Positions 1-6,388 of a DNA stretch of 10,703 nt are shown here, in pieces. Below the pieces are notes generated by a model. That model was given only the letters and a program-made list of their open reading frames with translations. It searched no databases and was not told the origin of the DNA. The DNA is from Oscillospiraceae bacterium (GTDB lineage: Bacteria > Bacillota > Clostridia > Oscillospirales > Ruminococcaceae), in assembly GCA_900768675.1 (NCBI GenBank), contig CAAGDT010000122.1:1-10703 (forward strand). Reading direction: 5' to 3'. The stretch's first letter is position 1, and each line of letters opens with the position of its first letter. Position numbers and translations under genes: made by a program.

Positions 1-605
1 CTGAATTTGCAGCTTTCACGAAGATTACAGCTGTCGCAGCTTCGCTTTTCGCCGCTTTTTATCTCTTTTTCGGAAATGCCGATAACCGCAGTAACCGACT
101 TACGGGGAAGAAGTATGTTACTTTCCGTAACAGTAAGTCCGATAAGCCGACCTGCATTAAGCGCCGCTAAAAAAGCGCCCTGACATTCAATCGGATAGTC
201 GCCGTAGCCTGGGCTGTACCGCCATGTATAGCTTCCGCCGGTTTTTTTCTGCATTTCCTTTTCGCAGTTATCGCAGTATTCCTCAATCATAGCGCTTGAA
301 AGTGCGTCTGCAACAATTGCATACGCCATATCGGAAATTTCCGCCGAGCGGATAAGCTTGTCCGCCCCGTTTCCTAAGGTTGCCGCAAAGATTATAACCT
401 TTTCGCAGCCCTCAAGGTGCTTATAAATATCATTTCCCGCCAAAATCCCGCCGCAGTCCTTCTTGTCAAGCACTTTGTAGCAGAATTTCGGGGCAGCCGC
501 CTCGCCAAGCTCCTTATACGCCCTGTCCAGCAGTGCGGCGGTGACGCTGTCCGGCTCTGCACCCTTATAGCCTAAGTAGCGTAATGCCTCTTCCTTTATT
601 TTCAT
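1..605 (-). CDS. Stand-alone methionine synthase activation-domain protein (partial, runs off left edge)
   Basis: This looks like a free-standing version of the C-terminal AdoMet-binding activation domain of cobalamin-dependent methionine synthase (MetH). In that family the domain re-methylates cob(II)alamin with AdoMet so that oxidised MetH regains activity in the cytoplasm. About 201 residues are visible and the C-terminus lies outside the window. Seen: RYSPGYGD at residues 129-136, followed by P and Q, the family's version of the MetH RxxPGY loop; LLPRKSVTAVIGIS around 165-178; and a C-x2-C-x5-C cluster (C190, C193, C199) near the visible end. The ATG at 605-603 overlaps the metF stop as ATGA, with AGGAAA about eight bases upstream, so it is probably translated by coupling to metF. 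That neighbour supplies the methyl-folate used by MetH. The family call comes from motifs recalled from memory, without a search. MetH itself is not in the window. Confidence 0.82.
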   Translation of the reverse strand, partial: MKIKEEALRYLGYKGAEPDSVTAALLDRAYKELGEAAAPKFCYKVLDKKDCGGILAGNDIYKHLEGCEKVIIFAATLGNGADKLIRSAEISDMAYAIVADALSSAMIEEYCDNCEKEMQKKTGGSYTWRYSPGYGDYPIECQGAFLAALNAGRLIGLTVTESNILLPRKSVTAVIGISEKEIKSGEKRSCDSCNLRESCKF

Positions 606-1462
606 AAAAGCTTTCCTATTATTCCAACGATTTTTCTTGCAACGTAAGGGTTGTTCATGGTGTAGATGTGTACTCCGTCAACGCCGTTTGAAAGCAGGTC
701 TGCAATCTGGTCGGCGGCGTAGGCAATTCCTGCGTCAATAAGGGCTTCAGGGCGGGTATCGTACTTCTGCACCATTTTTACAAACTTCTGGGGCAGGCTT
801 GCTCCGCACATAGCAACCATACGTTCTATCTGCTTCTTGTTGGTTACAGGCATAATGCCCGCAGAAACAGGAACATCTATTCCCGCAATAGCCATTTTCT
901 CACGGAAGTCATAGAACATACTGTTTTCAAAGAAAAGCTGGGTAACAAGGCTCTGAACGCCTGCGTCAACCTTTTTCCGAAGGTTCAGAATATCCGCCGT
1001 AAGGCTTTCCGCTTCAACGTGTCCCTCGGGGTAGCAGGCGCCCGAAACTCCGAAATCTCCCTGCTCCTTAATATAGGAAACAAGCTCGCTTGCATAGCGG
1101 AAGTCGGTTTTCGGAGGAACGTCGGGTCTTATATCTCCTCTTAATGCAAGTATATTCTCAATTCCCGCTTCTTTGAAGCTTTGAAGAACGGTATCTACCT
1201 CTTCCTTTGTGTTGTTAACGCAGGTGAGATGCGCCATAGCTTCAATTCCGTACTTGTTTTTTATCAGTGAGGCAATATCGCGGGTTGAGGTGTCTGCGGG
1301 ATTGCCGCCTGCACCGTAGGTAACGCTTATATAGTCGGGCTTAAGGTCGCTCAGCTCCTCGATTGTTGAATAAATCGTTTCAATCCCGCTTGTCTTTTTC
1401 GGCGGAAATATCTCAAAGGAGAGAACAGTCCTGCCCTTGCCGTAAAGTGACGCTATTTTCAT
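602..1462 (-). CDS. metF: Methylenetetrahydrofolate reductase
   Basis: This enzyme reduces 5,10-methylene-tetrahydrofolate to 5-methyl-tetrahydrofolate, the methyl donor for methionine synthesis, using an FAD-bearing TIM barrel in the cytoplasm. The 286 residues match the usual bacterial MetF length (about 280-300). Visible landmarks are SFEIFPPK at 15-22, with the catalytic glutamate E17; YISVTYGAGG at 44-53; ALRGD at 106-110, with the conserved FAD-contacting aspartate D110; ACYPEGH at 142-148; QLFF at 175-178; and AGIMP at 201-205. The ATG at 1462-1460 overlaps the TGA of the upstream cellulase as ATGA, with AAAGGA about seven bases before it, which fixes the start. Its own stop overlaps the next gene the same way. 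No promoter or SAM riboswitch is visible directly upstream because that space is cellulase coding sequence. It may therefore depend on the cellulase promoter, which would be unusual for metF. Confidence 0.95.
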   Translation of the reverse strand: MKIASLYGKGRTVLSFEIFPPKKTSGIETIYSTIEELSDLKPDYISVTYGAGGNPADTSTRDIASLIKNKYGIEAMAHLTCVNNTKEEVDTVLQSFKEAGIENILALRGDIRPDVPPKTDFRYASELVSYIKEQGDFGVSGACYPEGHVEAESLTADILNLRKKVDAGVQSLVTQLFFENSMFYDFREKMAIAGIDVPVSAGIMPVTNKKQIERMVAMCGASLPQKFVKMVQKYDTRPEALIDAGIAYAADQIADLLSNGVDGVHIYTMNNPYVARKIVGIIGKLL

Positions 1463-4155
1463 TGTAATTCCTTTCCGTTGTAGGTGATTTTTATTTTATC
1501 CGCCGCTCCTGCGGAATAGTCGTTTCCGAGATTAAATTCCGACCAGTCGGACTTGGTAATTCTTACCTGTATTTTCAGCGTATCGCCGCCGTCAAGAATA
1601 TCGCCGCAGGTCATAACGCATACGCTGTCGCCGTCGCTGCCCGAGCCGCTTTTAAAGCTGCCCAATACCGCCTCGGTGCAGGCACGGTAGCCGCTTCCCG
1701 TAATATCAGCGTAGTCGCACCAGAAATTAAGGTCGCCGCCTCCGTCCTTTGTAAAGGCATATTCTGCGGTAAGCTTGCTTAAATCAATGCCCGTGCTGCC
1801 GGTATTCTTTATTTCAAGGGTAAAGGAAATTGTGTTTACGTTTCCTGAGGTCTGCTGCTGGGAGAGGGAAATGCTTACCGTTCCCTTGTCCGAAACGTTA
1901 TGGGCAGGAGTATTATTCTGCTGCTGAGTGTTTCCTTGTCCGTTCTGATTGTTCTGCTGATTCTCGGCGGGGTTTGTTTTTATCTCGGAGATATTGACGC
2001 CCGTGTTTGTTTCATTCGGCTCTGTTCCAAAAACAAGCTTATCTCCCTCGTAAAGCGCCATGTTGTTAGCCTTTACAAGACTGTTTCCGCCGGAGCTGAT
2101 AAGGTCAAGGAAAGAAGGGTCGTTGGTGCTGTCGAATACGCCCTTTGTGTTGCGTATTCTGAACTGAACCTCCTTTTTATAGGCGTCCTGTCCGCCGGGA
2201 TAGATATTTACGCCGGTAAAGTCTATTGCAACATAATAAAGATTCTTTTCCTCGTTCCAGCAATTTATGCCGCTTGCGGTGCCGCCCTGCATATAGTTGG
2301 TACTTACAACCATATCCGAAACAGTGCCGCCTGCCGCAAAGACCTCGGACAAATCCATAAAATAGCAGAGCTTAAGGTTATCCGTAACTCTTGCGGGGTA
2401 AGCGGTTTTGTTGTAGACGAAAGCCTTTATTTCAATAAAATCGTCGCCCTTTACGTTGATTGCGCTTTCGGCGTAAAGCTCTTCATCATCGGGCTGCTCA
2501 ATTGCTCCGAAATCCTTTAAGGTCTGACCGCCGTAGGTCTTGTACAGCTTTGCAAGAGCGCCGGTAAAGCCTGCGTTATAGTCGCAGGCAACCTCGTTGT
2601 TGACGTAGTTGTTCCTGTCATCGGTGTAGCCGTCGTTGCTGTCGGGGCCGCCTACAAGAGCGCCGTAAAGGATATGCCTTGTCTGCGACGGCTCTCCGAT
2701 ATTGTTTGTCCAGGAGCCGTGGGCGGTACGGTGGTGTGGGTTTTTCGGGTAGTTTTCCCCGTAGCCGATAACGTAGCTTCTGCCGCTGCTGCCTAAGGCG
2801 TAGTCAACCTGCTTTTTTGCAAAATCATTATATCCGCTTTTCTTGCTTTCGGGGCAGATGTTGCTGTCGGCGTAAACCGCCGCAAGAAAGGCGGTTGTGG
2901 TTGCATACCGCAGCGCTCCCCACTGGTCGAGCCATGCAAGGCCCTTGGGCGTGTATTTTATGCCGCTGCACCAGTAGTCAAGGTGCTGTTCAATTCTGTC
3001 CTTGTAGGTCTGATTGCCTGTTTCCTTTGCAAGCAGCAAAGCAGTTCCGAAGCTCTTGTCGTCCCAGCAGAAAGCCCACTTGTAGTCTCCGCCGCCGCTT
3101 TCCTCGTAATAGCTTTCCGCCTTCTGAAGCCAGCTGCTGTCGCCGGTAGCCTTGTAAAGCCAGACTGCCGCCCATGCAAGCTCGTCCTTAAAGCCGCTGT
3201 GGGAGGTGTAGAAGCCGTTTGCGGCGGCGTAGCCGCTGTCGCTTTTCACCTTTTCGGCGTAGTTATAAAGCTCGGCTGCGTGCTTTATGCAAAGCTCCGA
3301 ATAAGCTTTATCCGAGTCCTTGAAAACAACAGCGCAGGCGGCAAGGGAAGCGGCTGTGCCTGCTGCAACGGTAGAGCCGCCGCTGTTAAGGTCAACCTTG
3401 TAGCAGGGGCGCTTCATCTGCGTTTCCACACATTCCGCCGCGCCCCACCAGCTGTGGTCTGCATTTCCGTCGCCAACCTGATAATAGTAAATGTCCGGCT
3501 CCGGGTGGCATTTTATAAAGTAGTCGTTGCCCCAGCGGATATTGTCAAGTATGTAGCTTAGCTGGCCGCTTTCCTCGTAGCTTGCCCTGTCCTCGATAAC
3601 CGACCATGCAAGCACGGCGGTGGTATAGGACATAGGCAGGTTGAATTTTGCGTTATCTCCTGCGTCTAAAAAGCCGCCGCTCAGGTCAAGCCCTACCTCC
3701 GAGCCGTCCTTAAGGCAGGAATCCCCTCGCCAGTTACAGCGGAAATTATCGGGCAAATCTCCTGTTCGCTGCAAATCGTAGAACATTATGGATTTTTGCA
3801 GGGCTTCGCCGTAGTTATAGTCGGAGGTCTGCTGCCTGCCCTCAAAAACTCCGGAATCTGCGGAAAGGTTTTCTGTGGGTGCATTACTGCCGCCTGCGGC
3901 TTCTGTGGTCTGCGGGGAAGCCGCCGAAGAGGTAACAGAGGTTTCCGCCGCCTTTGTTTCGGAAGCGGAGGAAGAAGCGGGGCTATCTGCCGCTGTTTCT
4001 TTTGGTGCAGCCGTGCTTCCCGCCGATGTCTGATTTTCGGGGGCAGAGCTTTCCGCTGTTGTTACGGTATTATTTGCCGAACAGGAGGAAAGAAGCAGTA
4101 CTGCAACAGAAAAAAGGGCGGTAAAGCGTTTATTAAAAGTATTCTTATAAGTCAT
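1459..4155 (-). CDS. Lipoprotein GH9 endoglucanase with CBM3c and a C-terminal CBM3-type module
   Basis: This is predicted to cleave beta-1,4 bonds in cellulose at the cell surface. The 898 residues fall into five parts. (1) A lipoprotein signal: K/R-rich start, hydrophobic core at about 11-24, and lipobox LSSC with the lipidated C25. (2) A Ser/Thr/Ala linker at about 26-110. (3) A GH9 catalytic domain at about 113-545, with the DAGD motif at 164-167 (D167 the likely base), NPHHRTAHGSW at 472-482, and E521 of NEVACDYNAGF as the likely acid. (4) A CBM3c-like module at about 560-713, which in such enzymes feeds chains to the active site. (5) An Asn/Gln-rich linker at about 722-752, then a CBM3-type module at about 757-896 with NTGSTGIDLS, FWCDYA and KSDWSEF. 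The ATG at 4155 has AAAGGA nine bases upstream. There is no dockerin or LPxTG motif, so lipid anchoring is the only attachment seen. It is first in a run with metF, overlapping it by four bases. Activity is inferred from intact catalytic motifs. Confidence 0.93.
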   Translation of the reverse strand: MTYKNTFNKRFTALFSVAVLLLSSCSANNTVTTAESSAPENQTSAGSTAAPKETAADSPASSSASETKAAETSVTSSAASPQTTEAAGGSNAPTENLSADSGVFEGRQQTSDYNYGEALQKSIMFYDLQRTGDLPDNFRCNWRGDSCLKDGSEVGLDLSGGFLDAGDNAKFNLPMSYTTAVLAWSVIEDRASYEESGQLSYILDNIRWGNDYFIKCHPEPDIYYYQVGDGNADHSWWGAAECVETQMKRPCYKVDLNSGGSTVAAGTAASLAACAVVFKDSDKAYSELCIKHAAELYNYAEKVKSDSGYAAANGFYTSHSGFKDELAWAAVWLYKATGDSSWLQKAESYYEESGGGDYKWAFCWDDKSFGTALLLAKETGNQTYKDRIEQHLDYWCSGIKYTPKGLAWLDQWGALRYATTTAFLAAVYADSNICPESKKSGYNDFAKKQVDYALGSSGRSYVIGYGENYPKNPHHRTAHGSWTNNIGEPSQTRHILYGALVGGPDSNDGYTDDRNNYVNNEVACDYNAGFTGALAKLYKTYGGQTLKDFGAIEQPDDEELYAESAINVKGDDFIEIKAFVYNKTAYPARVTDNLKLCYFMDLSEVFAAGGTVSDMVVSTNYMQGGTASGINCWNEEKNLYYVAIDFTGVNIYPGGQDAYKKEVQFRIRNTKGVFDSTNDPSFLDLISSGGNSLVKANNMALYEGDKLVFGTEPNETNTGVNISEIKTNPAENQQNNQNGQGNTQQQNNTPAHNVSDKGTVSISLSQQQTSGNVNTISFTLEIKNTGSTGIDLSKLTAEYAFTKDGGGDLNFWCDYADITGSGYRACTEAVLGSFKSGSGSDGDSVCVMTCGDILDGGDTLKIQVRITKSDWSEFNLGNDYSAGAADKIKITYNGKELQ

Positions 4156-4187
4156 ACCAAGTCGTCCTTTAACACTTTAATAGAAAA

Positions 4188-4216
4188 AGTATATCACAAA
4201 ACCGTCGGTTTTGCAA
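4188..4216 (-). promoter_or_regulatory. Promoter of the cellulase-metF operon
   Basis: Read on the minus strand, TTGCAA (4216-4211) is followed by a 17-base spacer and TATACT (4193-4188), with TGA just before the -10 giving an extended -10. Transcription should start near 4181. That leaves a leader of only about 25 bases, containing the AAAGGA ribosome binding site and no room for a riboswitch. Confidence 0.75.
4197..4213. promoter_or_regulatory. Candidate operator: 17-bp palindrome inside the cellulase promoter
   Basis: The two arms CAAAACCG and CGGTTTTG are perfect inverted repeats around a single central T. The palindrome fills the spacer between -10 and -35 and overlaps the -35 by three bases, so a bound protein would block RNA polymerase. 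The CG-centred AAAACCG/CGGTTTT form resembles LacI-family operators, which often control sugar and polysaccharide genes. The regulator family is an inference, and no regulator gene lies in the window. Confidence 0.5.
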
Positions 4217-4228
4217 GTGTTATAGACT

Positions 4229-4266
4229 AAAATAAAAACCTCTGCGGAAGAAAAACTCCGCAGAGG
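4229..4266 (-). terminator. Rho-independent terminator after the serine hydrolase gene
   Basis: On the minus strand a perfect 10-bp stem (CCTCTGCGGA with TCCGCAGAGG, 4266-4257 and 4248-4239) closes an 8-base loop and is followed by TTTTTATTTT. It starts ten bases beyond the hydrolase stop. It separates that gene from the cellulase operon, whose promoter begins just beyond it. Confidence 0.93.
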
Positions 4267-4275
4267 GTGAACTTA

Positions 4276-5691
4276 CTAAAGCCTGTCAATATTCTTGTAA
4301 ACCGCTTCGGTTATTTCGGCGCAAATCTTATAAATTCCGTTCTTGTCCCTTGTCTGCTTTGCTCCCGAGGTCATAACCACCACCGTGTTCTTTGTAACCG
4401 GGTCGTAGGAGGCGAGGGAAACAATTCCGTAGGCGTTGCCTGTATGATAGTAGATACCCTTTGTGCCGTAGAATTTCTTTCCGTAGCGCAGGGCAAGACA
4501 CTGCCTGAACTTTCCGCCGTTTTCCTTTGCGGTGAAGTACTGCTTTTCAAGCTCCTTTACCGAGTCCTTTGAAAGAATACGGTTATTTCCGTAAACTCCG
4601 TCGTTGGCAAGCATTGAGAATATTTTAGCTATATCCTTTGCCGAGCCGGTAAGCCCGCCGATATAGTTGCCCAAATTTTCGCCGATAGTATCCGTTGATA
4701 CCATTTTCTTTGCCTCTTTCGGCAGCAGCTCCACGCTGTGGTCGAAATCGTAGTGAGTTATAAGGTTATCGGTGTCCTGTATATTGCCGGGGAAGTAGGA
4801 TAAATCTCCGCCTAAGGGCGAAAACAGGTTTTCCTGTGCATAGTTTTCAAGAACTGTTCCCGAGGCAAGCTCAAGAGTTGTTGCCGCTACTGCGGAAGCG
4901 TAGTTATTGTACCCCCAGACAGAGGACCTGCCGGGCTTATCTCCCGTAAAGCTGTACTTGTATTGAAGCTGCTCCTTTGTATCCTTAAGGGTGGGCTTTA
5001 TGCTCAGATTTTTCAGGGTTGAGGTATGGGTGAACAGGGTTTTCAGCGTAATGGTCTGTGGTATATCTATATTCCAGTATCTTTCGATATTCTTGCCTAA
5101 AAGCACAGTCCCCTGCTCCTGCATTTTTACGGCGCAGATTGCGGTTGCAACCTTGCTGAGGGAGGCGGAGCGCATTTTGCTGTCCGGGGTCATTTCCCGC
5201 TCTCCGTAGTCCGCCCAGCCGTAAGCCCAGTCGAAGGCTTCACCGTCGCTGCCCCGTATTACGGCAACCTGCACACCGATAGCGTTCGCTTCATTTGCGG
5301 AGTCGGAAATCTGCTCGTAAATATCCCCGTAGGCGCTTCCGTCGGAGGCGAGAAGCTCATCTTCAACCTCCGGCAGGGCTGATTTCTTTATGTATCTTCT
5401 TGCATAGTTGCTGGAAATCCAGCCTGTTTTTCCGTTTTTGAACTTTACCTTGTACCAGAGGATATAGTTATTATCAAATTTTGCGTCAATATAGGTAAGC
5501 TTTCCGGAGCTTTTTATCTTGCCTATTGCCTTGTACTCCGTTCCCGGACCCTTGCGCACGTTGGTCTGGGCTGTTGTTGCTTTTATGTAATAGTCTGCTG
5601 CCGAAGCGCTTACAGTGGGAACTGTTCCTGTCAGTAAAGCGGCTGAAATCAGCAGGGAAGCTGTCATTTTTGCGATTTTTTTGATTTTCAA
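4276..5691 (-). CDS. Secreted SH3b-domain serine hydrolase (beta-lactamase / class C PBP-like fold)
   Basis: An exported serine hydrolase of the beta-lactamase/transpeptidase-like family, 471 residues from a TTG start. Order: a signal peptide at 1-31 (K-rich start, hydrophobic 10-26, cleavage after SASA); a bacterial SH3 domain at about 34-97 (TNVRKGPG, GWISSNYA), which usually binds cell wall; then the catalytic domain at about 122-468. The three active-site motifs are present: SxxK as S177-L-S-K180, YxN as Y261-N-N263, and HTG at 416-418. Wall targeting suggests a D,D-carboxypeptidase or esterase acting on peptidoglycan or its decorations, but this fold covers many substrates, so the role is open. 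The longer in-frame ATG at 5820 is rejected: it would place the promoter and the AAAGGAGG site (5706-5699) inside the gene and add a non-signal N-terminus. The gene has its own promoter and terminator and is a single-gene unit. Confidence 0.88.
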   Translation of the reverse strand: MKIKKIAKMTASLLISAALLTGTVPTVSASAADYYIKATTAQTNVRKGPGTEYKAIGKIKSSGKLTYIDAKFDNNYILWYKVKFKNGKTGWISSNYARRYIKKSALPEVEDELLASDGSAYGDIYEQISDSANEANAIGVQVAVIRGSDGEAFDWAYGWADYGEREMTPDSKMRSASLSKVATAICAVKMQEQGTVLLGKNIERYWNIDIPQTITLKTLFTHTSTLKNLSIKPTLKDTKEQLQYKYSFTGDKPGRSSVWGYNNYASAVAATTLELASGTVLENYAQENLFSPLGGDLSYFPGNIQDTDNLITHYDFDHSVELLPKEAKKMVSTDTIGENLGNYIGGLTGSAKDIAKIFSMLANDGVYGNNRILSKDSVKELEKQYFTAKENGGKFRQCLALRYGKKFYGTKGIYYHTGNAYGIVSLASYDPVTKNTVVVMTSGAKQTRDKNGIYKICAEITEAVYKNIDRL

Positions 5692-5698
5692 GTCAAAA

Positions 5699-5706
5699 CC
5701 TCCTTT
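5699..5706 (-). promoter_or_regulatory. Ribosome binding site that fixes a TTG start
   Basis: AAAGGAGG on the minus strand lies seven bases before TTG at 5691-5689. The TTG opens a classical signal peptide (KIKKIAK followed by a hydrophobic stretch). No ATG is available at that spacing. Confidence 0.9.
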
Positions 5707-5718
5707 TTTCTTATAAAA

Positions 5719-5747
5719 ATTATAACATGCAAGCGCACTTTTTGCAA
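5719..5747 (-). promoter_or_regulatory. Promoter of the serine hydrolase gene
   Basis: On the minus strand, TTGCAA (5747-5742), a 17-base spacer and TATAAT (5724-5719), with TGT giving an extended -10. The predicted start near 5712 leaves a leader of about 20 bases holding the AAAGGAGG site. The architecture matches the divergent secG promoter almost exactly. Confidence 0.82.
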
Positions 5748-5780
5748 GAGAATTTGTGCAATTGGCAGGATTTTCAGGTA

Positions 5781-5810
5781 TTTTGCAAAAATTCAGAAAT
5801 TTTTGCAAAA
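5781..5810. repeat. Two TTTTGCAAAA palindromes 20 bp apart between divergent promoters
   Basis: Two identical perfect 10-bp palindromes, TTTTGCAAAA at 5781-5790 and 5801-5810, are spaced 20 bp start to start, about two helical turns. The second ends four bases before the secG -35, which itself contains TTGCAA. They could be protein-binding sites or an A/T-rich UP-like element. Confidence 0.6.
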
Positions 5811-5814
5811 AGAC

Positions 5815-5843
5815 TTGCAATTGCTCTTAAGTTGTGATATAAT
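5815..5843 (+). promoter_or_regulatory. Promoter of secG
   Basis: TTGCAA (5815-5820), a 17-base spacer and TATAAT (5838-5843), with TGA before the -10 (extended -10). Transcription should start near 5850. The leader of about 49 bases ends in AGGAGGAG before the secG ATG. Confidence 0.85.
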
Positions 5844-5898
5844 GTAATCTACGTCAGTATGTAAAAGTTATCATATACCCCTCAGGAGGAGATAAAAA

Positions 5899-6309
5899 AT
5901 GGGAATTATTGAAATTATTGCTGCGTTTTTACTTATACTTTCCTGCATTTTCATTATCGTAGTGGTACTTATGCAGGAGTCAAAGCAGGGTATGTCCAAC
6001 GTTATCACAGGCGGAAGCTCAGATAACTATTACCAGAAGAACAGCGGCAGAACAAAGGAAGCAAAGCTTGCAAAGGCTACAAAGACCGCTGCTATTATTC
6101 TTTTCGTTGTTGCAATTGCTGTAAACGTGGCTTCTGTTTACTGGAGCGGTTCTTCCGATACAGCAAATAACAACGCTCCTGTTGTAACCGTTGAAGAGGA
6201 CGACGAGGACGTTCCGGACGTTACTGAAGCAGAAGAAACAACCGCTGCGGAAACAACAGCTCCCGCCGAGGAAACAACTGCCGAGATAACAACAGCTGCT
6301 GCCGAATAA
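5899..6309 (+). CDS. secG: Preprotein translocase subunit SecG with an extended acidic tail
   Basis: SecG is the small membrane subunit of the SecYEG channel and assists SecA-driven export. Seen: helix 1 at about 3-25, the polar linker with the typical LMQESKQG segment (24-31) and a glycine-rich GGSSDNYYQKNSGRTKEAKLAK stretch split across about 38-59, then helix 2 at about 63-82. Family members are usually 70-85 residues; this one has 136. The extra 55 or so residues (about 83-136) are acidic and Thr/Ala-rich: VEEDDEDVPD, then repeated ETTA-like units to the end. With the usual SecG topology both termini face outside, so the tail would sit outside the membrane. The ATG has AGGAGGAG nine bases upstream. 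An unknown 105-residue gene follows and may be co-transcribed. The fold is a confident call; the tail's role is unknown. Confidence 0.92.
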   Translation: MGIIEIIAAFLLILSCIFIIVVVLMQESKQGMSNVITGGSSDNYYQKNSGRTKEAKLAKATKTAAIILFVVAIAVNVASVYWSGSSDTANNNAPVVTVEEDDEDVPDVTEAEETTAAETTAPAEETTAEITTAAAE

Positions 6310-6337
6310 TAAGCGGCGCAAAAGACAGGATAACAAC

Positions 6338-6363
6338 TGCGCCCGTTCCTTGGAACGGGCGCA
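6338..6363 (+). terminator. Perfect hairpin after secG (weak terminator or processing site)
   Basis: A perfect 12-bp inverted repeat (TGCGCCCGTTCC with GGAACGGGCGCA) surrounds two central T residues. The following TATTCATATTTT is only a poor U-tract, so termination is probably partial. It could lower expression of the next gene or protect the secG 3' end. The next gene's ribosome binding site begins 13 bases later. Confidence 0.6.
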
Positions 6364-6388
6364 TATTCATATTTTGAAAGGAAATGTA

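Noticed and set aside
3870..4090. Imperfect Ser/Thr/Ala codon repeats in the cellulase as a possible DNA repeat element
   Set aside because: They encode the linker after the lipobox; the repetition is explained by the protein's composition and there is no regular DNA unit or spacer.
4156..4187. SAM riboswitch upstream of the methionine genes
   Set aside because: The space between the predicted transcription start and the cellulase ATG is only about 25 bases, too short for any known riboswitch, and metF is preceded directly by coding sequence.
1900..4230. Several open frames on the plus strand opposite the cellulase gene (for example 1900-2520, 2983-3561 and 3796-4230)
   Set aside because: They lie fully antisense to a gene with clear catalytic motifs, have low-complexity or Cys/Arg-rich translations, and lack ribosome binding sites. 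They are a by-product of codon bias.
5692..5820. Longer start (ATG at 5820) for the serine hydrolase
   Set aside because: It would place the promoter and ribosome binding site inside the gene and put a non-signal sequence in front of a normal signal peptide.
6350..6388. Longer start (ATG at 6350) for the 105-residue protein
   Set aside because: This ATG lies in the loop and stem of the hairpin with no ribosome binding site. The ATG at 6389 has AAAGGA six bases before it.
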